From positions 1 to 32,818 of the IMG/VR virus record IMGVR_UViG_3300025874_000042: a stretch of DNA of 32,818 nt. The stretch is one strand, 5' to 3'. Positions within the stretch are counted from its first letter, which is position 1, and each line of letters begins with the position of its first letter. Under the pieces are notes generated by a model, which worked only from the letters and a program-made list of their open reading frames with translations, searched no databases and had not been told where the DNA came from. This DNA comes from a virus. Shown one piece after another: positions 21,195-32,200 of this stretch. Position numbers and translations under genes: made by a program.

Positions 21195-24100
21195 ATGTCA
21201 TTAAGTCCATTATCATTTGATTCTACTGAAAATTTTAGAAAAAAATTATTAGTAAAAAATCTACAACCATATAATAGTGATGGTTTTACTCCTGCGTCAC
21301 AACCAGGTCAAAGTGAAGTTATTATAAATGATATTGGTGTTATCGACTCTCAAGAGGTAGAAGTGATTGGTTCTGATGAAGGAAACTACGCATATGTTAA
21401 AAACCAATATGGACCTGAAGGTGGTTTTGGTGAACCAAAATCTATTGACGATATTACCTTTATAAATTCTGTAACAAGTTTTAGTAATACTTTAAATTTA
21501 GATATGAGTCAGGGAATACCTGCCTTAGTCGGTAAAAGTCCATATAATACTTTTATTGCTTCATCATACAATCCATTTATATTATTAACAAGTCAAAACC
21601 CGCAAGGGGATAATGGTTCATTATCTCAAGATTCTGATTTGGCTAGAATAGCTGCGGAATCACTTAAGACAGAGTTTCAATATAGAATAGCCGAAGAAAC
21701 ATATCAACAAACTATAGGTAGAGTAAATGCAATAGATGCGTTAACGGACCCATTTGATTTACTCGGTATCGTCACAGGTAATAAATCTATTATTGAGAGA
21801 GATTGGAAAATCTCAGTACCTAAGAGTTTAATTGGTAAAGGTTTAGATTTTATTAGTAGAGTTAGTGGTGTGTATTCACCATACTCATGGATACCTGGTG
21901 ATTACTTTAGTTCCGAACCAAAACAAATGTATTTAAATCAAATAGCCAATAAAATAACGGGATTATTTGATAAAAGAGGTGTTTTAAAGTTACCCACCGA
22001 AAAGACAGGGATGCAAATATTCTTGGATAACACGGGTGGTGGACAACGTTCAAGACTTTTTCATGGACTTAGATTAAACCGTTACATACCTGATTACAAC
22101 AAAAATTTCTTAACTGATTTATTTACAAAGGTACCTAAACAAAATTATTATGTAGGTAGTTCACAACAAGAAATGAGAGATGTTGTTGCACCTGCAGAGT
22201 CATTACCGTTAGATAGAGATGGTAATAAAACTCAAACACCCGTATATGGTTATGACGAGGTTGCTAAAATTTATGAAAACGAAGAGAAAGATAATCAATA
22301 TAAATTTGGTTTAAATCAAACCTCAACATACGATGATGGAGGATTACAAGGTGGGTTTACTTGGGTTTCACCAAAATATAAAGATAGGGCGGGACAAAAA
22401 GTTGGTAAAGGTGCTGAATTTTTTGGTACTATTGACACGGATTGGAATGAACAAGGGGTTCAAAATACTTTTACAGCTACACAATCTGTAGATGGTTCAG
22501 GAAACTACCAATACACTAAAGGTTCGATATTAGATAATACTCAAAAATTAATTAACGCAGCCGATGAAGTGGTGGGTGTTAGGAAACTACAACATGTTGG
22601 TAATGCCATTGACCAAGTATCAAAAGTGTTTCATGATGGTACGAGAGAACTAACAAAAGGTTCGAGAGTAATTGCCTATAAAGATGTTGATGGTGATATC
22701 GTTGGACAGGAGTATTGTCGTGTATTCACTAAGGATACCCCATATTATTCTATGGGTGATTTACAAAAAACTGAGGGAATTACAACAGCAAATAGACGAT
22801 TTACTTACTCAGTGTTAGATAGTACATATAATTTAAACATTGCACCAATGAGGGGTAATGAAAGTACAAACATAACAGGTAATGATTTTAGTCCTAAAGG
22901 TGAAGGGGTTAAAAAATACATGTTCTCTTTAGAAAATTTAGCGTGGAGAACCTCAAGAAAAAAGGGGTTCACCTATCAAGACCTACCACATTGTGAGAGA
23001 GGACCTAATGGTGGTAGAATAATGTGGTTTCCACCGTATGATATGAAAGTAAGTGAAACAAACTCAGCGAATTGGAATTCAAATGAATTTTTAGGTCGAC
23101 CTGAACCAATTTACACATATAATAATACAACAAGAAATGGTAATTTAAGTTGGAAGATTGTGGTTGACCACCCATCAATACTAAATGCTATTGTGGATAA
23201 AGAATTAGCAAATCAAAGTAATAATAATAAAGTGACAGGTATTGTGGATTCATTCTTTGCTGGTTGTAGAAAATACGACATATATGAATTAGCCTTAAGA
23301 TATCCCCAATTTACTTATAGTGATATCTACGAGATAATTGTTAACTCACCCGTACCTGAAGATGTAAAGGAAAATTTTGATTTTATAAACGCTGAAGTAC
23401 CTGGAGATGAGGACCCCGCAGTTGAGGAGTATGTTGATAAAGTGACGGAGGAGACTTACAGTTTCTCTTATTATTTTGATAACGATGTACCGGGTCCGAC
23501 AAACGTTCAATCTACAACCTCTGATGAATCTTACCAAACGACATTAACTAATTATATTGCTAGACAGACTGATTACAATAATAGAGCAACCGCAGAAAAT
23601 AAAGTGGGGGTTAAGGAATTTTATGAAAAAAATATTTTAACAGGACCTGAAAAGGGTCCGTTACATAGTACTTTATTATTTATTGAAGGAGTGGGAGAGG
23701 CGTTAAATGCGGGTTCTACAGTTGAAGTTTTATTACAAGGTTCGGCATCGTCACCTAATAATGTTGATTATAATAAATCATTATCAAAGAGAAGAATCGA
23801 TAGTGTTATACAATATATGTTACCATTAAAACCTTCAAATAGTCAAAAAACCTTACAACAATGGAAAGATGACGGTAAATTTATAATTAAAGAAGTTGCG
23901 TCAGGAGAACAGATAACTATTGGTGGTGTTGACTGTACGCAAGAATTACCTTCGTCCGATAAGGTGTATTCACCACAGGCGATGGGTTGTAGAAGGGTAT
24001 TCTTTAACAGTGTTGTTGAAACACCATCTAAAGAGGAGGTTCAGGTAACTGATGAAGAAAGTACCCCACCTGTAGTTGATACTGAAACACAGACTGCAAC

Positions 24101-25967
24101 ACCTGAGAAACCAGTTATGAAACAACCAACAAAAACTGAAAAACAAAAACAGGAAGTTGCAAAGATAATAGTTAGAAAATTATTGACTGAGTGCGATTAC
24201 TTTAATTTAGTAAAGGAAAGTTCACCGATGGTTTATAGTGGTATAAAGGAAAAAATAAAGTACTTCCAACCAGCATTTCACTCTATAACACCTGAAGGTT
24301 TAAATTCAAGACTAACTTTTCTACAACAATGTATTAGACCTGGTGACACTATACCAGTAATAGGTGATGATGGTAGACCAACTGAGTTTAATGCAAAGAA
24401 CACATCATTTGGGGCTCCACCAATATGTATATTAAGAATTGGTGATTTCTATCATACTAAAATTGCTATTAATCAAATATCTATTAGTTATGAGCCATTA
24501 ACTTTTGATTTAAATCCTGAGGGAATAGGTGTACAACCAATGTTAGCGGATATTAATATGTCATTTTTCTTTATAGGTGGTCAAGGATTGAAAGAACCCG
24601 TAAATAGATTACAAAACGCACTTTCATTTAATTATTATGCCAATACAGAGGTTTATGATGATAGGTCTGTAGTTACAGAACAAAGGGACGAGTTAAATCA
24701 AGAGATATGGGAATCGATAGAAAGTAATGTGACTTTTGGTTCAGATAATAGACCAACTAATGAAGACATACCAACTAAGGGTGTGACAATTGGTACAATT
24801 AAAACTGATGAATTAACCACTTATCCTACAACTACTACGAGCACGACTAGTGGTCAAACTTCTTTTAAAACAATAATGGCGACTGCGGTTGAGGATGTTA
24901 AAAATTACGCAAACTCAATTACCGACTCACTCACTCAAGTAGCAAATACTTACTCAATAGATGGTTTGGCTTACTTTACGGACGAAAGAAATTATACTGA
25001 CGGTAAAACGTTAGGTTACTATACCGATGGATTTACAGGTACTACTACAGATACTAAACTATTCGGTAAACCAAAAGAGGATGAGTTACAAAATAAAATA
25101 AATAATCTTTTTGATGAAATAATTGATGATGTAAATAATGATAATTCACCATTACTTAAAAAGATACATAATAAGAATTTTACAAATGCTGATATAGATT
25201 TATATAAGTTTAATATAATCACTTTGATTAATGAAGTTAAACCAAATTACATATCGGATTATATGAGTGTTATACCAAAAGTTGTAAATAATCAATTAAG
25301 TCTAATCGAAACCATAGATAAAATAAGTTTTGTAATGACTAATACAGATGGGTTTGCGGATAAGGCGAGAAATGTACAACAAGAATTGGAGGCCACTGAT
25401 AATGTTGACAAAACTTCTAAAAACGCAAATAACACATACGAAGAAATGGAAAATGATATGGTGACTTTAAGTACTGACCTACAAGAGTTTTATGACCAAA
25501 TATTTGACGATAATAAAAAGTTAGTAGAAAAATCATTTAAACCTGATTACTCATTTTCGATTGAATACCAAGATGAAGGTCTATATTATTCTCGTTTTAT
25601 GAATGCAATGTATCAAAAAATATTAAACGATAAAGATAGTGTTATATTAAAACTATTAAATGATAGGTTAAGTGATATTAATAAATGGGATAGATATGTT
25701 AATAATCTTGTTGATGACTTACAAAAAGACTATGAAAAAGTACAAAGAAAAACTGAAAGAGAGTTAGATAGATTTAGTAAACGTAGTTCAGTTAGGAAGT
25801 TTAACGACTATTCACCATTTACTAAAGAAAAAGAAAGGATATTTTATTATATAAACGTACCTAAAGAGAACATAAATTCAGTTAGAGATGGGTACTTTAA
25901 CGAACTGTATTCTGGATTAAATAAAGGCACTGCAGAATCATACAACGGAAAAGTAACATTTAATTAA
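21195..25967 (+). CDS. Large multidomain baseplate protein with OmpA-like domain
   Basis: A 1590-residue protein. Residues 1-570 have no feature I recognise beyond beta-rich segments. Around 577-661 the order FSLENLAWRTS, IMWFPPYDM, GRPEPIYTYNNTTRNG and LSWKIVVDHPS is typical of baseplate proteins of the tube-initiator group. Residues about 800-940 fit an OmpA C-terminal domain: VEVLLQGSASS, NKSLSKRRIDSVIQYM and CRRVFF give the G.As...N..LS..R...V pattern of peptidoglycan binding. Residues 1072-1132 (PPICILRIGDFYHTKIAI, then PMLADINMSFFF) resemble a gp48/gp54-like tube-cap strand set. Residues from about 1290 are helical and charged. No signal peptide is present. In T4 the equivalent place holds gp48 and gp54; this protein may combine such roles and add cell-wall contact. 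The next gene starts 2 nt later. Confidence 0.75.
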   Translation: MSLSPLSFDSTENFRKKLLVKNLQPYNSDGFTPASQPGQSEVIINDIGVIDSQEVEVIGSDEGNYAYVKNQYGPEGGFGEPKSIDDITFINSVTSFSNTLNLDMSQGIPALVGKSPYNTFIASSYNPFILLTSQNPQGDNGSLSQDSDLARIAAESLKTEFQYRIAEETYQQTIGRVNAIDALTDPFDLLGIVTGNKSIIERDWKISVPKSLIGKGLDFISRVSGVYSPYSWIPGDYFSSEPKQMYLNQIANKITGLFDKRGVLKLPTEKTGMQIFLDNTGGGQRSRLFHGLRLNRYIPDYNKNFLTDLFTKVPKQNYYVGSSQQEMRDVVAPAESLPLDRDGNKTQTPVYGYDEVAKIYENEEKDNQYKFGLNQTSTYDDGGLQGGFTWVSPKYKDRAGQKVGKGAEFFGTIDTDWNEQGVQNTFTATQSVDGSGNYQYTKGSILDNTQKLINAADEVVGVRKLQHVGNAIDQVSKVFHDGTRELTKGSRVIAYKDVDGDIVGQEYCRVFTKDTPYYSMGDLQKTEGITTANRRFTYSVLDSTYNLNIAPMRGNESTNITGNDFSPKGEGVKKYMFSLENLAWRTSRKKGFTYQDLPHCERGPNGGRIMWFPPYDMKVSETNSANWNSNEFLGRPEPIYTYNNTTRNGNLSWKIVVDHPSILNAIVDKELANQSNNNKVTGIVDSFFAGCRKYDIYELALRYPQFTYSDIYEIIVNSPVPEDVKENFDFINAEVPGDEDPAVEEYVDKVTEETYSFSYYFDNDVPGPTNVQSTTSDESYQTTLTNYIARQTDYNNRATAENKVGVKEFYEKNILTGPEKGPLHSTLLFIEGVGEALNAGSTVEVLLQGSASSPNNVDYNKSLSKRRIDSVIQYMLPLKPSNSQKTLQQWKDDGKFIIKEVASGEQITIGGVDCTQELPSSDKVYSPQAMGCRRVFFNSVVETPSKEEVQVTDEESTPPVVDTETQTATPEKPVMKQPTKTEKQKQEVAKIIVRKLLTECDYFNLVKESSPMVYSGIKEKIKYFQPAFHSITPEGLNSRLTFLQQCIRPGDTIPVIGDDGRPTEFNAKNTSFGAPPICILRIGDFYHTKIAINQISISYEPLTFDLNPEGIGVQPMLADINMSFFFIGGQGLKEPVNRLQNALSFNYYANTEVYDDRSVVTEQRDELNQEIWESIESNVTFGSDNRPTNEDIPTKGVTIGTIKTDELTTYPTTTTSTTSGQTSFKTIMATAVEDVKNYANSITDSLTQVANTYSIDGLAYFTDERNYTDGKTLGYYTDGFTGTTTDTKLFGKPKEDELQNKINNLFDEIIDDVNNDNSPLLKKIHNKNFTNADIDLYKFNIITLINEVKPNYISDYMSVIPKVVNNQLSLIETIDKISFVMTNTDGFADKARNVQQELEATDNVDKTSKNANNTYEEMENDMVTLSTDLQEFYDQIFDDNKKLVEKSFKPDYSFSIEYQDEGLYYSRFMNAMYQKILNDKDSVILKLLNDRLSDINKWDRYVNNLVDDLQKDYEKVQRKTERELDRFSKRSSVRKFNDYSPFTKEKERIFYYINVPKENINSVRDGYFNELYSGLNKGTAESYNGKVTFN

Positions 25968-25969
25968 TT

Positions 25970-26287
25970 ATGAGATATTGGAACAGATATACCGACTTTT
26001 TAGTTAACGGGCAGCAATCAGTAGTTCCGTTCGTTAGGATACCTTCAAAACCGTCAGATAAAAGATATATCTTTAGGACTGGTCGTAGTAGGTTAGATAA
26101 ACTAAGTTATGAGTTTTATGACTCACCATATTTTGGTTGGTTAATATTGGCCGCAAATCCACAGTATGGTGGTTTAGAGTCTAATATACCTGATAACGCA
26201 CTACTTTTTATACCGTTTCCTTTAACTAATTCATTACAAGATTATAAAGCAGCGGTAGAAAATCACTTCTTCTATTATGGCAGATAA
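25970..26287 (+). CDS. 53: Baseplate wedge protein resembling T4 gp53
   Basis: A 105-residue protein with the gp53/LysM-like pattern: RSRLDKLSYEFYDSPYFGWL, ILAANPQ, then IPDNALLFIPFP. gp53 in T4 (196 residues) clamps the wedges around the hub during baseplate assembly; many phages have a short version like this one. The N-terminal MRYWNRYTDF and the C-terminal DYKAAVENHFFYYG are consistent with the family. It begins 2 nt after the 1590-residue baseplate gene and overlaps the next gene by 11 nt, so the three genes are translated from one transcript. No leader or Shine-Dalgarno is seen, only TTTAATTAATT before the ATG. Confidence 0.75.
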   Translation: MRYWNRYTDFLVNGQQSVVPFVRIPSKPSDKRYIFRTGRSRLDKLSYEFYDSPYFGWLILAANPQYGGLESNIPDNALLFIPFPLTNSLQDYKAAVENHFFYYGR

Positions 26288-29200
26288 TAAATTTTTCGGT
26301 AACGATAAGGTTTATGTTGAAACCGAATATGATAATGTTGTACTCATTGACCCCAACAAAGTCGTAAACTCTGACGGTACGGTTCAAGAACGCAATGTCA
26401 AGCAAGAAAATTTAATAACCTACGCAAATTTAGAGGCCAGAGTAATACCAAGAACGAAATTAGCTATTGGGTCTAATTACTCGGATAGTGTTAAAAATGT
26501 GGGAGTGGCTCAATTAAAGGTTAACTTTATGGAAGGTAATCCACAAAATCAAAAAGAGCCCAATGTTAACTTAGGTGGAAAAGACTCTGAAGACCCAAAA
26601 TATTTTGATTCTACATGGACTGACCAATTCCTACCTGGACAAAATAATATGGGGGAAAATGATATATTTAGTTCGGGAAGAGGTGTTGATACACAATTGT
26701 TAGGTATTACAAGAATCAATATAAAAATGAATCCTGCGTTCGTCCCTACAGTTACTATTGAAATGACTGATGTACAGGGGAGAGTTTTATTTGAAAGAGG
26801 TGATAAATCACCATATTCGATATTCATGAATTTACCGTATCCAATTTTTATTTTAACAGTAAAAGGTCATTACGGTAAGGCAATTAAGTTGGAGTTAATG
26901 TTAAAAGATTTTAATGCTAGATTTGAACCTTCAGACGGTAGTTATAAAATTACGACCTCATATGTTGCGAGGTCACACGCTTTCCTAAAAGATACTTTAT
27001 TAGATTACCTATATACTACACCACATATGTACCCAAAAAGTTATGAACTTGAAAATGTAAAGGGGGTACCTGCCGGAGGAACAGTTGCAATTGATAAGAT
27101 TGACACAACTAAAGGGATGGAAAAAATAAAAGAAGTTTATTCTTTATATAAAGCTAAAGGTTTAGTAGCTGAAGATTTCCCTGAGATTACTCTGAATCAA
27201 ATGAGAATGAGGTTAGAGTATTTTAATCGTTATGTTATGGAGGCATATTCTAAAGAAGATATGTCAGTTTTAAATAATGTTGTTAATTATGAAAGAGCCA
27301 TTACAAAGTATAGAAGAAGTATATATCCTGATGTTGGAGATAACTGGTTTAATCAGTTTGTTGATGCACGTCAAATCTATGTTTTAAAAGATACTAAAGC
27401 AACCACGTTATATGGATTAAATCCGGACCTTGATGAACAAGGACGTAGAACTGCAATTTCAAAATTAAAAATCGCTATTGATGAGGGTAATAAATCACTA
27501 CAAGATAACCCAACCTTTTTTCTTCCCGGTACTTATGAAATAGAAGGTAAATCAAATCCTTCGAAAATTGCGGTTAACATTAAAGCTAGTGACTTGACGG
27601 AAGATATTACGGACCCAGAGGTTATAGACTATAGGGCAACATACATTAAACGTAATGGTGGTAGCGACCCAACAGATGAACAATTACAAAAGTTTGAAGG
27701 AGAAATTAAGACAGCGTTTAAAGTTTCGAACAAAAGTTATAAAGTTGGGAAGGATGGAGAATTACAGGAAACTGACAACCCTTCAGTACTTATCGCCTTT
27801 GGAAATGTTTTTAAAAGTGCTAACTTTCAAAATGGTAGTTTTTTGGCTAAACTAGCAAAAATTGAAACGTCATATAAAAGACTTAAGGAAGAAATTGAAA
27901 TAAAACTATCTGAGGCGTTAGCTAAAAAAATTATAAGTTCAGATGTGGGGTTAGGGTTTAGTCCAACAATGAATAATGTCTTAGCGGTAATATGTGCAAA
28001 CGCTGAGGCGTTTTATAGATTAATGGATGAGACTCATAGAAGGGCGTGGGACGTTAGAGATAATCCGGTGAGGTTAACTGCAATTATGCCATCTGAAAAA
28101 TCTTTTGGTGTTGACGCCTCCAAAGCGTCGTTAAAGACTGTTAAAGTTGATGGTAAAGCACCTACTTTACAAAATAGTCAAATAGTTTATCCGTGGCCGC
28201 AATACTTTATTGAAGAGACGGATGAAAACAAGGATACCAAATATACTTTAACTTATCCAGGTGACCCTGCAGTGGTTACCTCACTACAGGGGTGGAATCA
28301 TAATGTTTGGCCTGAAATACAATTTACTGAGGAGTATATCACCGCTTCTTTAGAAAAAGACAAACCTAATATTAATATTAATTATGGTAATGAAACTCAA
28401 GTCTCTAAATATATTGGAATAAATTCAGTAGAATTTCCACTTAATGTGGTACCATATACCAATGAAGAGTATGTTTCATTTTTTTATGAGATATTTGAAA
28501 GAACATATTTTGGGGCTAACTATAGTAAAGTTGTTAGAAATAATAACTTTAGAAAGACATTATATAATGTATTGGCCGATTTTGAATCTTCAAACATTAA
28601 AGAAGGTGTGGATAATATTCCTGAATTAATGAAAATATTAAAGGAATTCAAATTTAATGCTTCGACCTTTAACCAATATCTTTTATCTATTTCTAATAAT
28701 GGTGAGGGTAGTTATTTTGCTAGAAAGGTGAGAGACATATATACTCAAAATTATATAAAAGGATATGTTGAACATGATTTTGGTATCTATAGTCAAGAAA
28801 GTATGAATACAAATTCAGTTGAGGTTATATCGTCAACAGAGTCAGTAAAAGATTTAGAAACTTATATTACGGGAACGTCATCAAATGCAACTACGTTAAT
28901 GGATGTATATCCATTTAATAACCTTAAATGGTTAAAAGAAAATATTTCTAACGGTAAAGATATATCAAACATTGATAGGGCTAACAGTACTACTGATGTT
29001 ATGAATTTTAATATACTTAAAAAGACTATTGCCACATTTGACGACCAATCGTCTGATGATGTAAGATATAAAAATAATTTTATCACTTATTATCAATACG
29101 ATAAGAACTACCCATCAAATCCAAATCAAAACACTAGTAATAATAGTGATAGTACCCAATATCAGACAAATGCTCAAGTTAAGGATTACTACTTAAACAG

Positions 29201-32200
29201 AGAAAATAAAGATTTTTACTTAACGGAAAGTCCAATAGATTATGGTACGGATTACAATACTGCAACAAATAATTTAACATCAATACAGACAACGTCTTTA
29301 TTGAATACCCCGTATTTTACTAATGCAATATTAAAGGGGGTGTCGGGAGAAACTAATCAAGAGGTTAATCCGTATGTTGGTTTAGGGTATATCTATTTAA
29401 ATTCGATACCACTACCTACATTAAGTGAGAAATATTTAACAAAAAATACTAGTGATGCGGGTGTTGATACAGTAAAATGGGGTGATAACATTTATGCGGG
29501 TTTAAGTAAGTTTGCGGCTATTCATAAAATACCTTACCTTTGGTTATTAAAATATGGTTCAATATGGCATAGATATAAAGAAGATAAAGTAGGTAATGGA
29601 GATATTCTTGATGGGATATGGAAGGATTTTGATTATGTTAACGCGTATGACCCAATTACTAACGATATAAATAAAGTTTATGATGTCCAAAACTATACAG
29701 GAGGAAGTACCACTTATGTACCTCAAAAAACTGAAATAGTTCCTGTACTTATACCCAACATAATAAATCCAACACTTCCTGGTACACTTGTTAATTTTAA
29801 CTACCAATTTAATAAAAATGGATTTTACCCTAAAGTGGTAAATGATACTTACAAATTCTTTACAGGTAAATCACCTTTAACGGGGTATACAAACACTGAA
29901 ATAAATGACTTATTTAATAATGGTAAATTTAAATTAGGTAAATCACAAAGTAATTTTTTACCTGCGGGATATGACCAAGATAATGTACTTAATACTTTAA
30001 GTTATGATAGTTACTACCAATACTTTGATATTGAAGGTAACGTTAGTTTTGATTTTAATTTTACGGTCTCAGGTGAAAATACTACTTCACCAAAGATGTT
30101 AATAATACCATCTTCAGGTTATTTAAAATTTACACAAGCCCAAAGAGAATGTCTAAACTCGCAAGGTCACTTAACTCAAAATATTGATATTAATAATAAA
30201 TCGATTCAAAATGGTAATGTTAGGTCATTGTGGGCCTCATCTAATTACGGGTATTATAATAATGAATGGATAAGAAAGCCCAAGACAAATCAATATATTA
30301 AAGTTATTGATACGGGGGATACTCAGCAAAATGCGTTTAATATTATTAATAAAGATAATGATGACCCATATAAATCTATTGAGGAAATTTTTGCAATTTT
30401 CTCTAAAGAGATGTTAGATGAATTTGAAAAACACTTTTTAAACTTTTGTAAAAAAGATAAGGACTATGAAGACATAGTGTTTAACCCATCTACACCTAAC
30501 GATGATGAGTACTTAGGAGATTTTAATATTGAGTACAATTATAATATTGAAAAAGTAATGAAAAGTTTACTCATTATTGATAAACCTGAATTAACGGATA
30601 ATTCAATAAATGATGTTAAGAGTATTTCAGATAATCAAATGGAACAATTTGTTAATTTAAATAAAACTCAAATACAGGAAAGGGATATTATATTAAAAAT
30701 AGGTAATCCAGGGAGGTTTAATAGAAGAGTGTTTGATTCATTTTCATCTATTGAGAATATTGTTCCCATAGACCCGATTGATTTTAGTTATTATAGAGAG
30801 AATACTGTTCCAACTGCAACAAACTCAACTACATTGGTTGCGAGCCAAGGAACATTCCCTGAAGTATGGGATGAATTATATTTACGTGTTGGTATGTATG
30901 AAGACTTTGACTTAATGTATAGTGATAATGGTTCATTTATTACTGACTTTTTCCCTATTATGGATATTGAGTTTACTAAAGAAAATGTTAGAGATTTGTC
31001 ACAAATTATTAAAGTTTTTGCGACACAAAAAATGAATGACAATAATTTAAATAAAAGTGATTTTCAACAAACATTTGATGACTTTATGTCTGGTCAGGTA
31101 ACATTTCAAAATGATATGTTAAACCAAATTTTTACTAATTTAAATAAAACGTTACCGTCAGTTAAGGTAAATAATACTCAATCAAGAATTTCCAAATTAG
31201 ATGATAAGGGAGGAGCATTAAAAACTGAACTATGGGAAACATTTAAAAATTTTAATGATAGATGGATATCGGGACAAGATGTTAAAAACAAAACGTTGTT
31301 TGAACAATTCTTATTTTTGGATAAGGCAAATAGACCTATTGGTAATAAGGTTATTATTGACATTAATCAATTAAGGGGGTTTTTAAAAAGTAATTTAGCT
31401 CAAACAAGCGTATTGGACTTAATAGGGAGTATTTTAGAAAAAAATAATTTTATATTTATGCCTACACCGTCTTACGCTAATTTTTATGGTAGAAATGAAA
31501 GGGTAAAAGAAGGTATGCCTAATCCCGCATTTAGTGATGTGGCCAATAATACTTTTGGAACATTTTTAGAAGTGGACACACATACGTCTGAACCTAAATT
31601 ATTGGCGATATATGTTGGTAAACCAGCCGAAAAATTAAATACGTCAGCTGAAAATGACAATTACTTATACGGAGACGATTCTTTCGATTTATCAATACCG
31701 TCACAAAGTGGAGTTAGAGCGTCAGAGGATGGTATCACTAATTTCTCAGATAGAAATAAAGTTGTTGCGTTTAATGTGGACTTTGGAATACAAAATCAAA
31801 GTATATTTAAATCAATTAATATTGATATGTCGCAAAGAAAAAATATTGCACCAACGTTTCAAGTACTTGCAGATATGGGTGCTCAGGCTGACGGACAAAA
31901 AGTTGCTCAACAGTCGGTAAGTTTATATAATTTTTATAAGGCGTCTAGTTATAATTGTAGTGTTACTTCTATGGGTAATGTTATGATTCAACCTACAATG
32001 TATTTTAATTTAAGGTATGTTCCGATGTTTTATGGTCCTTATTTAATAACAAGTGTCACTCATGATATTACTACTAGAGATTTCCAAACGAGTTTTGAGG
32101 GTGTACGTATGTCAAAATACTCACTAAAAATGCCTAATGGATTAATCTCTAGTGTTAATCGAGAAATTGTACAAAATTATTTATCGGAAGTTAGGAGAAT

